From: Chromatium okenii
GTDB taxonomy: Bacteria; Pseudomonadota; Gammaproteobacteria; Chromatiales; Chromatiaceae
Direction of reading: 5' to 3'
Assembly (NCBI RefSeq): GCF_002958735.1
Contig: NZ_PPGH01000035.1
Coordinates: 398,001-462,000, forward strand
Length of the DNA stretch: 64,000 bases
Part shown: in pieces, positions 20,360 through 29,413 of the stretch
Layout of the letters: each line of letters begins with the position of its first letter
Numbering within the stretch: position 1 is the first letter of the stretch
The notes under the pieces: generated by a model
What the model was told of the DNA's origin: nothing
Databases searched by the model: none
The model's input: only the letters and a program-made list of their open reading frames with translations
Position numbers and translations under genes: made by a program

Positions 20360-21367
20360 ATGTATATCATAAAAAGATCATTCACTATGCAAAGAATCAT
20401 TGCTCTGCTGCTTTTATTTTCAATCGCGTCTGTTGCACCAGCACAAGAGACCGCCTTATTAAATCGTTGTTGGTCGCCAGAACAACTGCATAGCACACCC
20501 AAAGAACGCATTATTCGCAAGCATCAGCCTATTAACAACAATCCACCAGAGCAACTACTTTATCATCAGCCACGCCAGCCACTCGCGCCGAATTTCGCGC
20601 AATCTATTCGTGCTGTTACGCCCGCAAATCGCGAGAAACTGATTGCATTAACTTTTGATTTATGTGAACAAGCAGGCGAAGTTGCGGGCTATGATGGCGC
20701 AATTGTGGATTTGCTTCGTGCTGAAAATGTTCATGCCACTTTTTATGCAGGTGGTCAATGGATGCGCTCTCATCCAGAACGCACCATGCAATTAATGGCT
20801 GATCCCCGTTTTGAAATCGGTAATCACGCTTGGACACATGGCAATTTACGGGTTTTGCGCGGACAAGAAATTGATGAACAAATTGAATGGACGCAAGCGC
20901 AATATGAATTGCTAAGAAATCAACTTTTAGCCCGCGCTTGTGCTACTGAATTACCAGAAAATGTTGCAGCAATGATCCCCAAATCACCTGCTACATTTCG
21001 TTTCCCTTATGGAACCTGTGATGCAATTGCATTAAAACAGGTTGCGCAAGCTGGATTATTTCCAATTCAATGGAATATCGTTACTGGTGATCCTAGTAAA
21101 GGACAAACTGCAAAACAAATTGTAACTGCCGTATTAAATCAATTGCGTCCTGGTTCAATTGTCGTTGCTCATGCCAATGGGCGTGGCTGGCACACCTATG
21201 AAGCAATGAAAATACTTATTCCTGAACTGAATAAACGCGGTTATCATTTTGTCACGGTGAGCCAACTGTTAAATTCTGGTGAAATCATTACTGCTGAAAG
21301 TTGCTATGAAAATCATCCGAATGATAATCTAAGTTATGACAAATTATTTGGGCGAGGAACACAATGA
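20360..21367 (+). CDS. Secreted polysaccharide deacetylase (NodB homology)
   Basis: 335 residues. The N-terminus (IIALLLLFSIASVAPAQ around residues 12-28) is a signal peptide, so the enzyme acts in the periplasm or outside. The NodB fold is shown by LIALTFDLCEQ with the catalytic or metal-binding Asp, the histidines of EIGNHAWTHGNL, the FRFPYGTCD motif and GSIVVAHANGRGWHTYEA. Such enzymes remove acetyl groups from N-acetylated sugars of peptidoglycan or exopolysaccharide. Start choice is between 20360 and 20387; the first has a weak TTGAG site, and both keep the signal peptide. The stop overlaps the next gene by ATGA, indicating an operon with the acetyltransferase and the CNP1-like protein. 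The first metal ligand pattern is DLCE, where classical NodB proteins have DDG. Confidence 0.85.
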   Translation: MYIIKRSFTMQRIIALLLLFSIASVAPAQETALLNRCWSPEQLHSTPKERIIRKHQPINNNPPEQLLYHQPRQPLAPNFAQSIRAVTPANREKLIALTFDLCEQAGEVAGYDGAIVDLLRAENVHATFYAGGQWMRSHPERTMQLMADPRFEIGNHAWTHGNLRVLRGQEIDEQIEWTQAQYELLRNQLLARACATELPENVAAMIPKSPATFRFPYGTCDAIALKQVAQAGLFPIQWNIVTGDPSKGQTAKQIVTAVLNQLRPGSIVVAHANGRGWHTYEAMKILIPELNKRGYHFVTVSQLLNSGEIITAESCYENHPNDNLSYDKLFGRGTQ

Positions 21368-21885
21368 ACGATCATCAATCTTTTGCGCTTGACACCTACC
21401 ATTTAAGTCCTGAACTTAAATTAGCACTACTCACAAAAAGTGATGCAGCAGAGATTGCGATACAATTAACCAATATGGAGCCTTGGCAATCACTCGGATT
21501 CACAGCAATGGGACTTGCGCGTTACCTCGTTCGTATTGATCCCAATTTCCATTGCTATTGTGTGTTCGTTGCTGATAAGTTAGCTGGTGTTATCGCCGTG
21601 CGTTATCCTTGGTTGCGCGGAAGTTATTTGGAGTTATTGGCAATTTTTACGGAATATCAAAAACACGGCATTGGCAAACAACTGATTGCTTGGCTCGTTC
21701 ATGAAACAGCGAAACAAAATGCAAATGTTTGGACGACTGTTTCTAATGATAATAATCGTGCACATCACTTCTATTTGCAGAACGGATTTTTACCAATTGG
21801 CGATATTCCCGATTTGATTCAATTGGGATGTCACGAAACATTGCTGCGTTTACCCATTACATTAGCGGAGAGCAATCAAACATGA
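21364..21885 (+). CDS. GNAT-family N-acetyltransferase
   Basis: 173 residues, overlapping the preceding deacetylase stop by four bases (ATGA) and overlapping the next start in the same way. The acetyl-CoA-binding core is visible as LELLAIFTEYQKHGIGKQLIAWLV (split at residue 95-120), and the C-terminal VSNDNNRAHHFYLQNGF is the usual end of the GNAT fold. It would transfer an acetyl group from acetyl-CoA to an amine. The substrate cannot be told. Coupling to a deacetylase suggests a role in cell-envelope sugar or protein modification, but that is inference from position only. Confidence 0.82.
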   Translation: MNDHQSFALDTYHLSPELKLALLTKSDAAEIAIQLTNMEPWQSLGFTAMGLARYLVRIDPNFHCYCVFVADKLAGVIAVRYPWLRGSYLELLAIFTEYQKHGIGKQLIAWLVHETAKQNANVWTTVSNDNNRAHHFYLQNGFLPIGDIPDLIQLGCHETLLRLPITLAESNQT

Positions 21886-22421
21886 TAAAGCCTATTTATT
21901 TATTAACGTTGTTATTGATTATATTAACGCAAGATTTAATAGCTGATGATGTGTTTATTCCGAATATGCGGTCACGTCCTAAAGAAGTAGAAACGCAACC
22001 AACGGTATCTTGGCATGAATTAACCATGCCGTCACCGCCTTTGCCAAACAATACTGATTTAATTGAGTTAACAATTAACAGAGTGGAATCTCCTTTTCGT
22101 TATTTTATTGATAGCAAACATTTACTTGTTAGCGATGATGCAGTGGTGCGTTACACTTTGGTCATTGAAAGCCGCAGTGGTAGCCGCAATCTTTCCTATG
22201 AAGGCATTCGTTGCACACCTCAGGGTCAATATAAAGTGTTCGCTTACGGTGTAAATGACCAATTCATTGCATTAAATGAAGCAACGTGGCAACCAATTTC
22301 TGATTCTAGTTCAGAGCGTTATCGCAGCGAGCTTTGGCAATTTTATTTCTGTACAAAATCCGAATTTAAGCCGCGCCAGAAATCGGATATACTCAGATTA
22401 TTAAAAGCAGAAAGTCGATAA
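21882..22421 (+). CDS. CNP1-like exported protein
   Basis: 179 residues from ATG at 21882 (MIKPIYLLTLLLIILTQDLIA), with GGAGA upstream and an ATGA overlap with the acetyltransferase. The first 20 residues form a signal peptide. The centre VRYTLVIESRSGSRNLSYEG, followed by IRCTPQGQYKVFAYGVNDQ and ATWQPI, matches the CNP1-like family of small proteobacterial proteins of unknown biochemical function. It is the third gene of a tightly coupled operon with the deacetylase and GNAT enzyme, which suggests a shared envelope role. A longer upstream start would overlap the acetyltransferase deeply and was rejected. Confidence 0.78.
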   Translation: MIKPIYLLTLLLIILTQDLIADDVFIPNMRSRPKEVETQPTVSWHELTMPSPPLPNNTDLIELTINRVESPFRYFIDSKHLLVSDDAVVRYTLVIESRSGSRNLSYEGIRCTPQGQYKVFAYGVNDQFIALNEATWQPISDSSSERYRSELWQFYFCTKSEFKPRQKSDILRLLKAESR

Positions 22422-22463
22422 TATCGATTTTCACCATTCCAAAAATCAGTGACTTCTCTATTT

Positions 22464-24497
22464 ATGTCAAATCCACTCTTGAATGATTCAAAACTTCCTG
22501 CATTTTCTGCCATTTACCCAGAGCATATTGAGCCAGCAATTGATGCGCGATTGGCAGCTTGCCGCGAGCACATTGCTGAATTAACAGCAACAATTACTGC
22601 GCCAACTTGGGATAATTTTATTGAGCCACTTGATTTTGTGGATGATCAATTAAATCGCACTTGGTCTCCAGTCGGTCATCTCAATGGTGTACTTAATTCC
22701 GATGCGCTGCGGGCAGCGTATAACGCTTGTTTACCAAAATTAAGCGATTACGGAACTGAAGTAGGTCAAAATGAAGCCTTATTTAAGGCTTATCAAACTG
22801 TTATTCTTCAACCTGATTTAAATGCGCCGCAACGCAAGTTACTTACAAATGCACTGCGTGATTTTCATTTGTCTGGTGTTGATTTACCTGCTGAGAAAAA
22901 AGCCCGTTATAAAGCGATTAGTCAAGAATTATCGCAATTAACTAGCGCCTTTGCAGAAAATGTACTTGATGCAACAAATGCGTGGAATAAGTTAATCACA
23001 GATTCTGCGCAATTATCAGGATTGCCAGAATCAGCATTGGCTTTAGCACATCAAAACGCTATTCAACATGGTGAGGATGGTTGGCGTTTAACACTTGATA
23101 TGCCGTCATATTTACCAGTAATGACCTATGCTGAGAATCGAGATTTGCGCTTTGAGTTGTATCAGGCATTTTGTACTCGCGCTTCTAATCAAGGACCACA
23201 GGCTGGGCAATGGGATAATAGTGAGAATTTGGAACGTATTCTGGCGCTGCGTCACGAATTGGCGCAATTGCTCGATTTTAATAACTTTGCTGAACGTTCG
23301 CTGGCAACAAAAATGGCGCGTTCTCCTTCTGCGGTTTTAGATTTTCTGAATGATCTCGCAAAACATTCAGTGACGCAGGCGCAGCGCGAATTGGCAGAAT
23401 TAACTGCTTTTGCCCATGATCAATACGGTGCAAATGAATTACAACCTTGGGATATTAGCTATTATTCTGAAAAACTGCGCATGAATCGCTATCAAATTAG
23501 CCAAGAAGAATTGCGCCCTTATTTTCCAATTTCACGCGTATTGACTGGATTATTTAGTGTTGTAGAACGGCTATTTGATATTTGTGTTCAGGAATTGAAA
23601 GTTTTTGAAACCTATCATCCTGATGTGCGTTTTTTTGAAATACGCGACCGTGCCAGCGGCAATTTACGCGGGCAGTTTTATCTCGATCCTTTTGCGCGTC
23701 AACATAAACGCGGTGGCGCATGGATGGATGTGTGTGTTAATCGAATGCGCAATGCAACTCACGAACAACTCCCAGTCGCTTATTTGGTATGTAATTTCAC
23801 GCCACCAGTAGGAGATACTCCATCATTATTAACGCATCAAGAAGTAGAAACGCTATTCCATGAATTCGGTCATGGGTTGCATCATTTATTAACTAAAATT
23901 GATTATCTTGGTGTTGCTGGCATCAATGGTGTGCCGTGGGATGCAGTGGAATTGCCGAGTCAATTTTTGGAAAATTGGTGCTGGGAGCGTGAATCACTTG
24001 ATTTATTTGCGGCGCATTGGCAAACAGGCGAACCACTACCTGCATCGTTATTTGAACGCATGATTGCTGCCAAGAATTTTCAATCGGGAATGCAAATGGC
24101 GCGGCAATTGGAATTTGCGCTATTTGATTTTCGAGTGCATTTAGAATACGACCCAGCACGAGGTGGGCGTATTGCTGAAATCATTGAACAAGTCCGCGAG
24201 CAAGTAGCAGTGATTTGTCCGCCAGCATTTAATCGCTTTGCGCACAGCTTTTCGCACATTTTCGCTGGTGGCTATGCCGCAGGTTATTACAGCTATAAAT
24301 GGGCTGAAGTATTATCAGCTGATGCGTTTTCATTATTTGAAGAACGCGGTGTTTTTGATACGGAAACCGGTCGCGCTTTTTGCGAGCATATTTTAGAAAA
24401 AGGCGGTTCTGATGATGCAATGGTGCTGTATATTAATTTCCGTGGTCGTGAACCAAACACTGCGGCATTATTAAGACATAGCGGAATAGCAGCTTAA
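22464..24497 (+). CDS. prlC: Oligopeptidase A (M3 metallopeptidase)
   Basis: 677 residues from ATG at 22464 (MSNPLLNDSKLPAFSAIYPEH); a GTG 15 bases upstream is possible. The zinc site HEFGH is in VETLFHEFGHGLHHLLTK, and the second-ligand region is ELPSQFLENWCWE. The length and the opening PLL...LP.FSAI are those of OpdA/PrlC. The cytoplasmic enzyme degrades short peptides, including cleaved signal peptides. The C-terminal block FAGGYAAGYYSYKWAEVLSAD, part of the M3 fold, is complete. It stands between the CNP1-like gene and a second deacetylase, with no overlaps. Confidence 0.96.
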   Translation: MSNPLLNDSKLPAFSAIYPEHIEPAIDARLAACREHIAELTATITAPTWDNFIEPLDFVDDQLNRTWSPVGHLNGVLNSDALRAAYNACLPKLSDYGTEVGQNEALFKAYQTVILQPDLNAPQRKLLTNALRDFHLSGVDLPAEKKARYKAISQELSQLTSAFAENVLDATNAWNKLITDSAQLSGLPESALALAHQNAIQHGEDGWRLTLDMPSYLPVMTYAENRDLRFELYQAFCTRASNQGPQAGQWDNSENLERILALRHELAQLLDFNNFAERSLATKMARSPSAVLDFLNDLAKHSVTQAQRELAELTAFAHDQYGANELQPWDISYYSEKLRMNRYQISQEELRPYFPISRVLTGLFSVVERLFDICVQELKVFETYHPDVRFFEIRDRASGNLRGQFYLDPFARQHKRGGAWMDVCVNRMRNATHEQLPVAYLVCNFTPPVGDTPSLLTHQEVETLFHEFGHGLHHLLTKIDYLGVAGINGVPWDAVELPSQFLENWCWERESLDLFAAHWQTGEPLPASLFERMIAAKNFQSGMQMARQLEFALFDFRVHLEYDPARGGRIAEIIEQVREQVAVICPPAFNRFAHSFSHIFAGGYAAGYYSYKWAEVLSADAFSLFEERGVFDTETGRAFCEHILEKGGSDDAMVLYINFRGREPNTAALLRHSGIAA

Positions 24498-24535
24498 TTG
24501 CTCAATCGCTTTCATTAGGTGTGACGGTCAAAAAA

Positions 24536-25507
24536 ATGCTCTCTCATTTATTTCGTTTCGCTGCGAATCGTTTATCGCCCGCTGGAACATCAGCGCACCT
24601 CACAATTTTGATTTATCACCGTATTCTGTCTGCACCTGATCCGTTGCAGCCAGAGATTCTCGACGCGGAAACATTTGATAAACAAGTGAAATTAGTGAAA
24701 TCGCTGTTTCAGGTGCTACCGTTGCCGCAAGCGGTCGCGGCGCTCAAAACGGGACATTTACCTGCTCGCAGCGCCTGCATCACATTCGATGATGGCTATG
24801 CCGATAATCTGTTGTGTGCGCTGCCGGTATTGCAGCAAAACGCTGTTTCTGCAACGTTTTTTATTGCAACCGATTACCTTGACGGTGGACGGATGTTTAA
24901 TGACACCGTGATTGAGGCGGTACGGCGAGCGCCTGCCGGATACCACGATTTGCGCGAACTTGGGCTTGAATCGCTGACGTTAAGCACATTGGAAAATCGG
25001 CAGCGGTCAATCGCTAACCTATTGTCTCAAATCAAATATCTGCCGCAGTCAGAACGCTCGGCGCGGGTGACGGCACTGGTTGAGCAATTGAGCAACCAGC
25101 CATTGCCAAATAATTTGATGTTGACAACAGCGCAACTGCTTGATTTACATCGTGCTGGCATGATTATTGGCGCACACACCGCGAGTCATCCAATTCTATC
25201 GACGTTGACAGATGCTGAAGCACTGGCAGACATCGCTCGCGGCAAGTTGCAACTGGAAGCAATTTTAGGTGAGGAAATTCAATTGTTTGCGTATCCAAAC
25301 GGCAAGCCGAATGTGGATTACACGCAGCGCGATGTTGAATTAGTGCAGTCGCTTGGATTTTTAGGTGCAGTATCAACGGCTTGGGGCGCAGCGCAGCCAT
25401 CCGATGATCCGTATCAATTGCCGCGCTTTTCACCTTGGGCATCGCAACCACTGCGAATGCAGGCGCAAATGTTGCGGAATTTACAGCATCCAATTACGTT
25501 TTGTTAA
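24536..25507 (+). CDS. Polysaccharide deacetylase family protein
   Basis: 323 residues from ATG at 24536 (MLSHLFRFAANRLSPAG); a GTG at 24521 would add five residues. The NodB-type fold shows LTILIYHRIL at the start, SACITFDDGYADNLLCALP with the metal-binding DDG, the MIIGAHTASHPILSTL histidine motif, and LFAYPNGKP. There is no cleavable signal peptide; the N-terminus is only mildly hydrophobic. It is unlike the deacetylase at 20360 in sequence and retains the classical DDG. Proteins of this type modify exopolysaccharide or outer carbohydrate. An exosortase-A or capsule link is possible but not shown by its neighbours. Confidence 0.85.
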   Translation: MLSHLFRFAANRLSPAGTSAHLTILIYHRILSAPDPLQPEILDAETFDKQVKLVKSLFQVLPLPQAVAALKTGHLPARSACITFDDGYADNLLCALPVLQQNAVSATFFIATDYLDGGRMFNDTVIEAVRRAPAGYHDLRELGLESLTLSTLENRQRSIANLLSQIKYLPQSERSARVTALVEQLSNQPLPNNLMLTTAQLLDLHRAGMIIGAHTASHPILSTLTDAEALADIARGKLQLEAILGEEIQLFAYPNGKPNVDYTQRDVELVQSLGFLGAVSTAWGAAQPSDDPYQLPRFSPWASQPLRMQAQMLRNLQHPITFC

Positions 25508-25564
25508 CTAAACGTATTAGGTTTTTCTATTCTTTCAATTACTTGATAAACAGGATTGTATGCA

Positions 25565-26824
25565 ATGCGCAATATCCATTTATTTAAACTACTTTGCGCC
25601 ATTATTTTAATTGGCGGTGTTAATTTATCATTCGCTGAAGAATCGCCAACGTCTGCGGAAGCATGGCAACGCACCCGCGCCACCGCCAGCGATTGGTGGC
25701 AACAATCGCGTGAATACGCAGATCGGGCGCTGCAAGATGCACAGGGATTGTTAAACGAGCCTAAACCACAGAATTTCGGTCAGGTTTGGGATCAAGCACT
25801 GCCTAAATTGGAAGATGCGCTGGTGTTGGAAGAGCGCCAAGCGACGCTGCCACAATCGGCATGGTTTGGCACAAGTCAGACATCAAATCGTGATGAAATC
25901 AATCAGTTACTCGATCAAACAGTGAAGATTTTAGCGGTATCGCCGACGTTGCATCAGCGTGAACGTATTCAAACGTTGCAAATAGAAATTGACCGTTTGC
26001 GCGGAGAAATTGCGGATGCGCGTCAAAAGCGAGTGTCTGCGCCAACGGATTCAACCCTGACTAACACTGTGAAAAACTACGATGATTTAATTGCCAATCG
26101 TGAAGATGAAATTGCACAACGCAATCAAGAAATAACGCAATTAAAACAGGAATTCGCAACTGAATTACGCGCAACAGGTTTGGAATTGAATGATGCGCAG
26201 GTGGAGTTTTTACTCTCGACTGTCGTTGGTGATAGTTTGGTTGATCTTGGTATTCTATTTGATAATGTGAAATCAATAACGCAGCAATTGGAAAAGCTGG
26301 TCATTGATAGCGGTGAAGATTTACAACATGCGCGGCGTTATTATGGACTTTATGTGGTGCTATTGCGGGCATTTGCGCGAATGCACGTGCAAATTGAAGC
26401 CGCCATTCAAGAGCAATATGTACCGCAAATTGATAGTATCGTGGCGCAAGCAGAAACGCTGTCCAGTGAAACGCGCCGTTTATTAAATGTGTCACCTGAA
26501 AAACGAGATTTATTGAATGCGAATCTCGCAGCGCAGCAACTTACCATTGAAGTTGCTGGCGTTTATCGTCAATATCTCGATGAGCAGCGCCGTCAAGTGA
26601 AAACTGCCCGCGAAGCATTGGATAAGGATATTGAGGCAGCGTGGAATACGTATGAAACAGTGCGGGTTTCGGGCGAATTGGTTGGGCTGGTGAAATCCAG
26701 TCAACAGCTTTTAGAAGGGTTAATGAAACGCCAGATTCCGGCATTGCGTCCATTTGCAAATTTGGAAATGCAGCGTGAATTCCAAAAACTCACGCAACAA
26801 TTGCGTAAACCTGCAACGAATTGA
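25565..26824 (+). CDS. Exported coiled-coil protein of unknown function
   Basis: 419 residues from ATG at 25565 (MRNIHLFKLLCAIILIGG), with AGGA nine bases upstream. A signal peptide of about 25 residues ends near SFAEES. The rest is strongly helical and charged: ERIQTLQIEIDRLRGEIADA and IANREDEIAQRNQEITQLKQ are clear coiled coils around residues 135-200, and more helices follow to the end. There are no cysteines after the signal peptide, so it is not a lipoprotein. I do not recognise the family. A periplasmic structural or tethering role is conceivable. It is followed by a hairpin and the convergent rho gene. Confidence 0.75.
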   Translation: MRNIHLFKLLCAIILIGGVNLSFAEESPTSAEAWQRTRATASDWWQQSREYADRALQDAQGLLNEPKPQNFGQVWDQALPKLEDALVLEERQATLPQSAWFGTSQTSNRDEINQLLDQTVKILAVSPTLHQRERIQTLQIEIDRLRGEIADARQKRVSAPTDSTLTNTVKNYDDLIANREDEIAQRNQEITQLKQEFATELRATGLELNDAQVEFLLSTVVGDSLVDLGILFDNVKSITQQLEKLVIDSGEDLQHARRYYGLYVVLLRAFARMHVQIEAAIQEQYVPQIDSIVAQAETLSSETRRLLNVSPEKRDLLNANLAAQQLTIEVAGVYRQYLDEQRRQVKTAREALDKDIEAAWNTYETVRVSGELVGLVKSSQQLLEGLMKRQIPALRPFANLEMQREFQKLTQQLRKPATN

Positions 26825-26843
26825 ATTGAACAATTCAGCGACT

Positions 26844-26864
26844 GCGGGCGCAACCATCGCCCGC
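26844..26864. terminator. GC hairpin between convergent genes
   Basis: GCGGGCG (26844-26850) and CGCCCGC (26858-26864) form a perfect 7-bp stem with a 7-nt loop, 14 bases before the end of rho on the opposite strand. A two-way terminator role is inferred from position. Confidence 0.55.
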
Positions 26865-26877
26865 GAATGGATTGGAA

Positions 26878-28137
26878 TTAACCGCCACGCATAGATGAAA
26901 AGAATTCATCATTGGTTTTAGTGGCTTTGAGTTTATCGAATAAAAACTCCATCGCCGCCAATTCGTCCATTGGATGTAAAATCTTCCGCAGAATCCACAT
27001 CTTTTGCAATTCAGCTTGTCCCATCAATAATTCTTCGCGCCGCGTACCAGAGCGATTGATATTAATTGCGGGGAAAATTCGCCGTTCGGCAATACGCCGA
27101 TCCATGTGAATTTCCATATTGCCAGTGCCCTTAAATTCTTCATAAATCACGTCATCCATGCGTGAGCCGGTGTCCACCAGCGCGGTTGCCAAAATGGTGA
27201 GACTGCCGCCTTCTTCGACGTTACGCGCCGTGCCAAAAAACCGTTTCGGACGTTGCAGCGCGTTGGCATCCACGCCGCCGGTCAACACCTTGCCCGACGA
27301 GGGAACGACGGTGTTGTATGCCCGCGCCAACCGCGTAATGGAATCGAGCAAAATCACCACGTCGAGCTTGTGTTCGACCAGCCGTTTGGCTTTTTCAATC
27401 ACCATTTCAGCCACTTGCACATGGCGCGTGGCTGGCTCGTCGAAAGTTGATGAAATCACTTCGCCGCGCACCGACCGCGCCATTTCTGTCACTTCTTCCG
27501 GGCGTTCGTCGATCAACAGCACGATGAGATGACAATCCGGGTGATTGTGACCGATGGACTGCGCGATGTTTTGCAACATCATGGTTTTGCCCGCTTTTGG
27601 CGGCGACACAATCAGACCGCGCTGACCCTTGCCGATAGGCGCAACCAAGTCGATGGTGCGGGCGGTGATGTCCTCGGTGCTGCCGTTGCCGATCTCCAGC
27701 GTGAGCCGTTTTTGGGCAAACAGCGGCGTAAAATTCTCAAATAAAATCTTAGACTTGGCGTTTTCTGGGCGATCAAAGTTAATGTCGTTAACTTTCAGCA
27801 GCGCGAAATAACGTTCACCATCTTTCGGCGGACGAATCTTGCCGGAAATGGTGTCGCCGGTGCGCAGCGCGAAACGCCGAATTTGGCTGGGTGAGACATA
27901 AATATCATCAGGACCAGCGAGATAGGACGCATCGGCGGAACGCAGAAAGCCGAAGCCATCCGACAGAATCTCCAGCACTCCATCGCCAGAAATATCCTCG
28001 CCGCGTTTGGCCTGCGCCTTGAGAATGGCAAAAATCAAATCCTGTTTGCGGGAGCGCCCCACGCCTTCAATTTCCATCGTTTGCGCCAACGCAACCAGTT
28101 CAGGCACTGGCGTCTTCTTGAGTTCGGTTAGATTCAT
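26878..28137 (-). CDS. rho: Transcription termination factor Rho
   Basis: 419 residues, the standard proteobacterial length. The N-terminal helical domain ([19 protein letters not shown]) is followed by the RNA-binding cold-shock-like domain ([21 protein letters not shown] split at residues 60-80). The RecA-like ATPase follows, with Walker [11 protein letters not shown], Walker [17 protein letters not shown], and the Q/R-loops. The hexamer loads on nascent RNA and stops transcription. Rho is often autoregulated through its leader; a compact hairpin lies about 110 bp upstream at 28244-28263. It sits downstream of trxA, the order trxA-rho being common in gammaproteobacteria. Confidence 0.98.
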   Translation of the reverse strand: MNLTELKKTPVPELVALAQTMEIEGVGRSRKQDLIFAILKAQAKRGEDISGDGVLEILSDGFGFLRSADASYLAGPDDIYVSPSQIRRFALRTGDTISGKIRPPKDGERYFALLKVNDINFDRPENAKSKILFENFTPLFAQKRLTLEIGNGSTEDITARTIDLVAPIGKGQRGLIVSPPKAGKTMMLQNIAQSIGHNHPDCHLIVLLIDERPEEVTEMARSVRGEVISSTFDEPATRHVQVAEMVIEKAKRLVEHKLDVVILLDSITRLARAYNTVVPSSGKVLTGGVDANALQRPKRFFGTARNVEEGGSLTILATALVDTGSRMDDVIYEEFKGTGNMEIHMDRRIAERRIFPAININRSGTRREELLMGQAELQKMWILRKILHPMDELAAMEFLFDKLKATKTNDEFFSSMRGG

Positions 28138-28243
28138 CGGGATTATCGTGTTAGGACAGAGGTCATGGCTGGTCGGCAGCGCCCCGTGTTGGGATTAAGG
28201 TCGCGCAGGAAGGCGACTGCGGGGCGGCAACTTACCGGAGAGA

Positions 28244-28263
28244 GGATGCCCGGCTGGGCATCC
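28244..28263. terminator. Hairpin between trxA and rho
   Basis: GGATGCCC (28244-28251) and GGGCATCC (28256-28263) form a perfect 8-bp stem closed by a 4-nt loop in the 192-bp gap between trxA and rho. It may end trxA transcription or form part of the rho leader. No T-run follows on either strand. Confidence 0.5.
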
Positions 28264-28329
28264 CATGTGGGCTAACGGTTGAAGTCCTGAATGACACGGC
28301 ATTTGGTGCAGCGCTTCAGGTCTTTCAGT

Positions 28330-28656
28330 TTAGAGATTGCTATCAATGAAAGCGGTTAACTGCGATTTGGACACCGCACCAACCTTGGTCGCTTCCACTT
28401 CACCAGCCCGAAACAGCATCAGCGTTGGAATTCCGCGAATGCCATAACGTGGCGGCGTCGCTTGATTTTCATCAATGTTCAGTTTGGCAACCTTAATGCG
28501 ACCGGCGTATTCCTCGGCGATATCATCAAGGATAGGCGCAATCATCTTGCATGGTCCGCACCAATCCGCCCAGTAATCCACAAGCACGGGTTCGGGGGAA
28601 TTTAAAACCTCTTCTTCGAAAGAGTCATCGGTCACATGGACGATGCTATCGCTCAC
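28330..28656 (-). CDS. trxA: Thioredoxin 1
   Basis: 108 residues from GTG at 28656, with GGGAGA nine bases upstream. It has the redox site WCGPC in [14 protein letters not shown], the cis-proline loop [11 protein letters not shown], and the usual length. Thioredoxin reduces disulfides in cytoplasmic enzymes such as ribonucleotide reductase and PAPS reductase. The position upstream of rho on the same strand is the common gammaproteobacterial arrangement. No defect was seen. Confidence 0.97.
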   Translation of the reverse strand: MSDSIVHVTDDSFEEEVLNSPEPVLVDYWADWCGPCKMIAPILDDIAEEYAGRIKVAKLNIDENQATPPRYGIRGIPTLMLFRAGEVEATKVGAVSKSQLTAFIDSNL

Positions 28657-29019
28657 TGAAGTTGTCTCCCATTAGTTTATTTGTCATTGATTGAAAAGGG
28701 GTAAAGCGTTGTGAAAACAGCGGATATGGACGGGCAAATTGGCGTTCAATTCGCCGCTTGAGTAAGATGCTATTTGATCCAAAGCGTCGGCAATTTGCAA
28801 GCCTTGAGCGGTTAAGGTTCTCAAAGGTCGACAAATATCACGTTTTGATTGTCAAATCAGGTTAACGGCAGCGCAGCGTCACCAAGCGAATACAGCAAAC
28901 GATTTTAACATCAATGCTGCATTGCAGCAGAGACTGCTGCTAAACTATTCAGTCACAAAATCAACGTCTTCATTCCGTATTGAAGACTCGGCACGAGCAG
29001 CTTTTGAGAGGAGAAAAAC
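28657..29019. other. Intergenic region between divergent trxA and panD
   Basis: 363 bases with no convincing gene; the longest open frames overlap panD on the wrong strand. It must hold the two divergent promoters. A small hairpin, GCAGCAG (28924-28930) with CTGCTGC (28934-28940), lies on the panD side. AGGAG at about 29009-29013 is the panD ribosome binding site. I could not fix -35/-10 boxes with confidence. Confidence 0.5.
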
Positions 29020-29400
29020 ATGGATTTGACTGTGCTGAAGTGCAAGCTGCATCGCGCCTGCGTGACGCATTCCGAAGTGGATTACGAGGGTTCCTGCGCC
29101 ATCGACGAGGCACTTTTGCAGTGTGCGGGCATTCGTGAATATGAGCAAATTCAAATTTATAACGTCACCAATGGCGAACGTTTCACGACTTACGCGATCC
29201 GCGCTGAAGCTGGATCGCGGGTGATTTCCGTCAACGGTGCTGCTGCACACCGCGCTGCGCCAGGCGATCGCGTCATTATTTGCGCCTACGCCAGCATGAG
29301 CGAAGCGCAGGTCGATCAGTTCAAACCCACGCTGGTTTACCTCAACGAACACAATCGCGTCATCCGCACTGGCGACGCGATTCCCGCGCAGGCTGCTTGA
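29020..29400 (+). CDS. panD: Aspartate 1-decarboxylase proenzyme
   Basis: 126 residues starting [16 protein letters not shown], with a strong GAGAGGAG site upstream. It makes beta-alanine from aspartate for pantothenate and coenzyme A. The self-cleavage site is the Gly-Ser bond in DYEGSCAID (Ser25), where processing creates the catalytic pyruvoyl group. The downstream [16 protein letters not shown] and [19 protein letters not shown] blocks are intact. It is convergent with glgA, and the two stops are only five bases apart within one hairpin. The other pantothenate genes are not in the window. Confidence 0.97.
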   Translation: MDLTVLKCKLHRACVTHSEVDYEGSCAIDEALLQCAGIREYEQIQIYNVTNGERFTTYAIRAEAGSRVISVNGAAAHRAAPGDRVIICAYASMSEAQVDQFKPTLVYLNEHNRVIRTGDAIPAQAA

Positions 29401-29413
29401 ATCGCTCAAGCAG
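29393..29413. terminator. Hairpin spanning the stops of panD and glgA
   Basis: CTGCTTGA (29393-29400) and TCAAGCAG (29406-29413) form a perfect 8-bp stem with a 5-nt loop. The arms contain the stop codons of both convergent genes, so one palindrome serves both ends. Confidence 0.6.
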
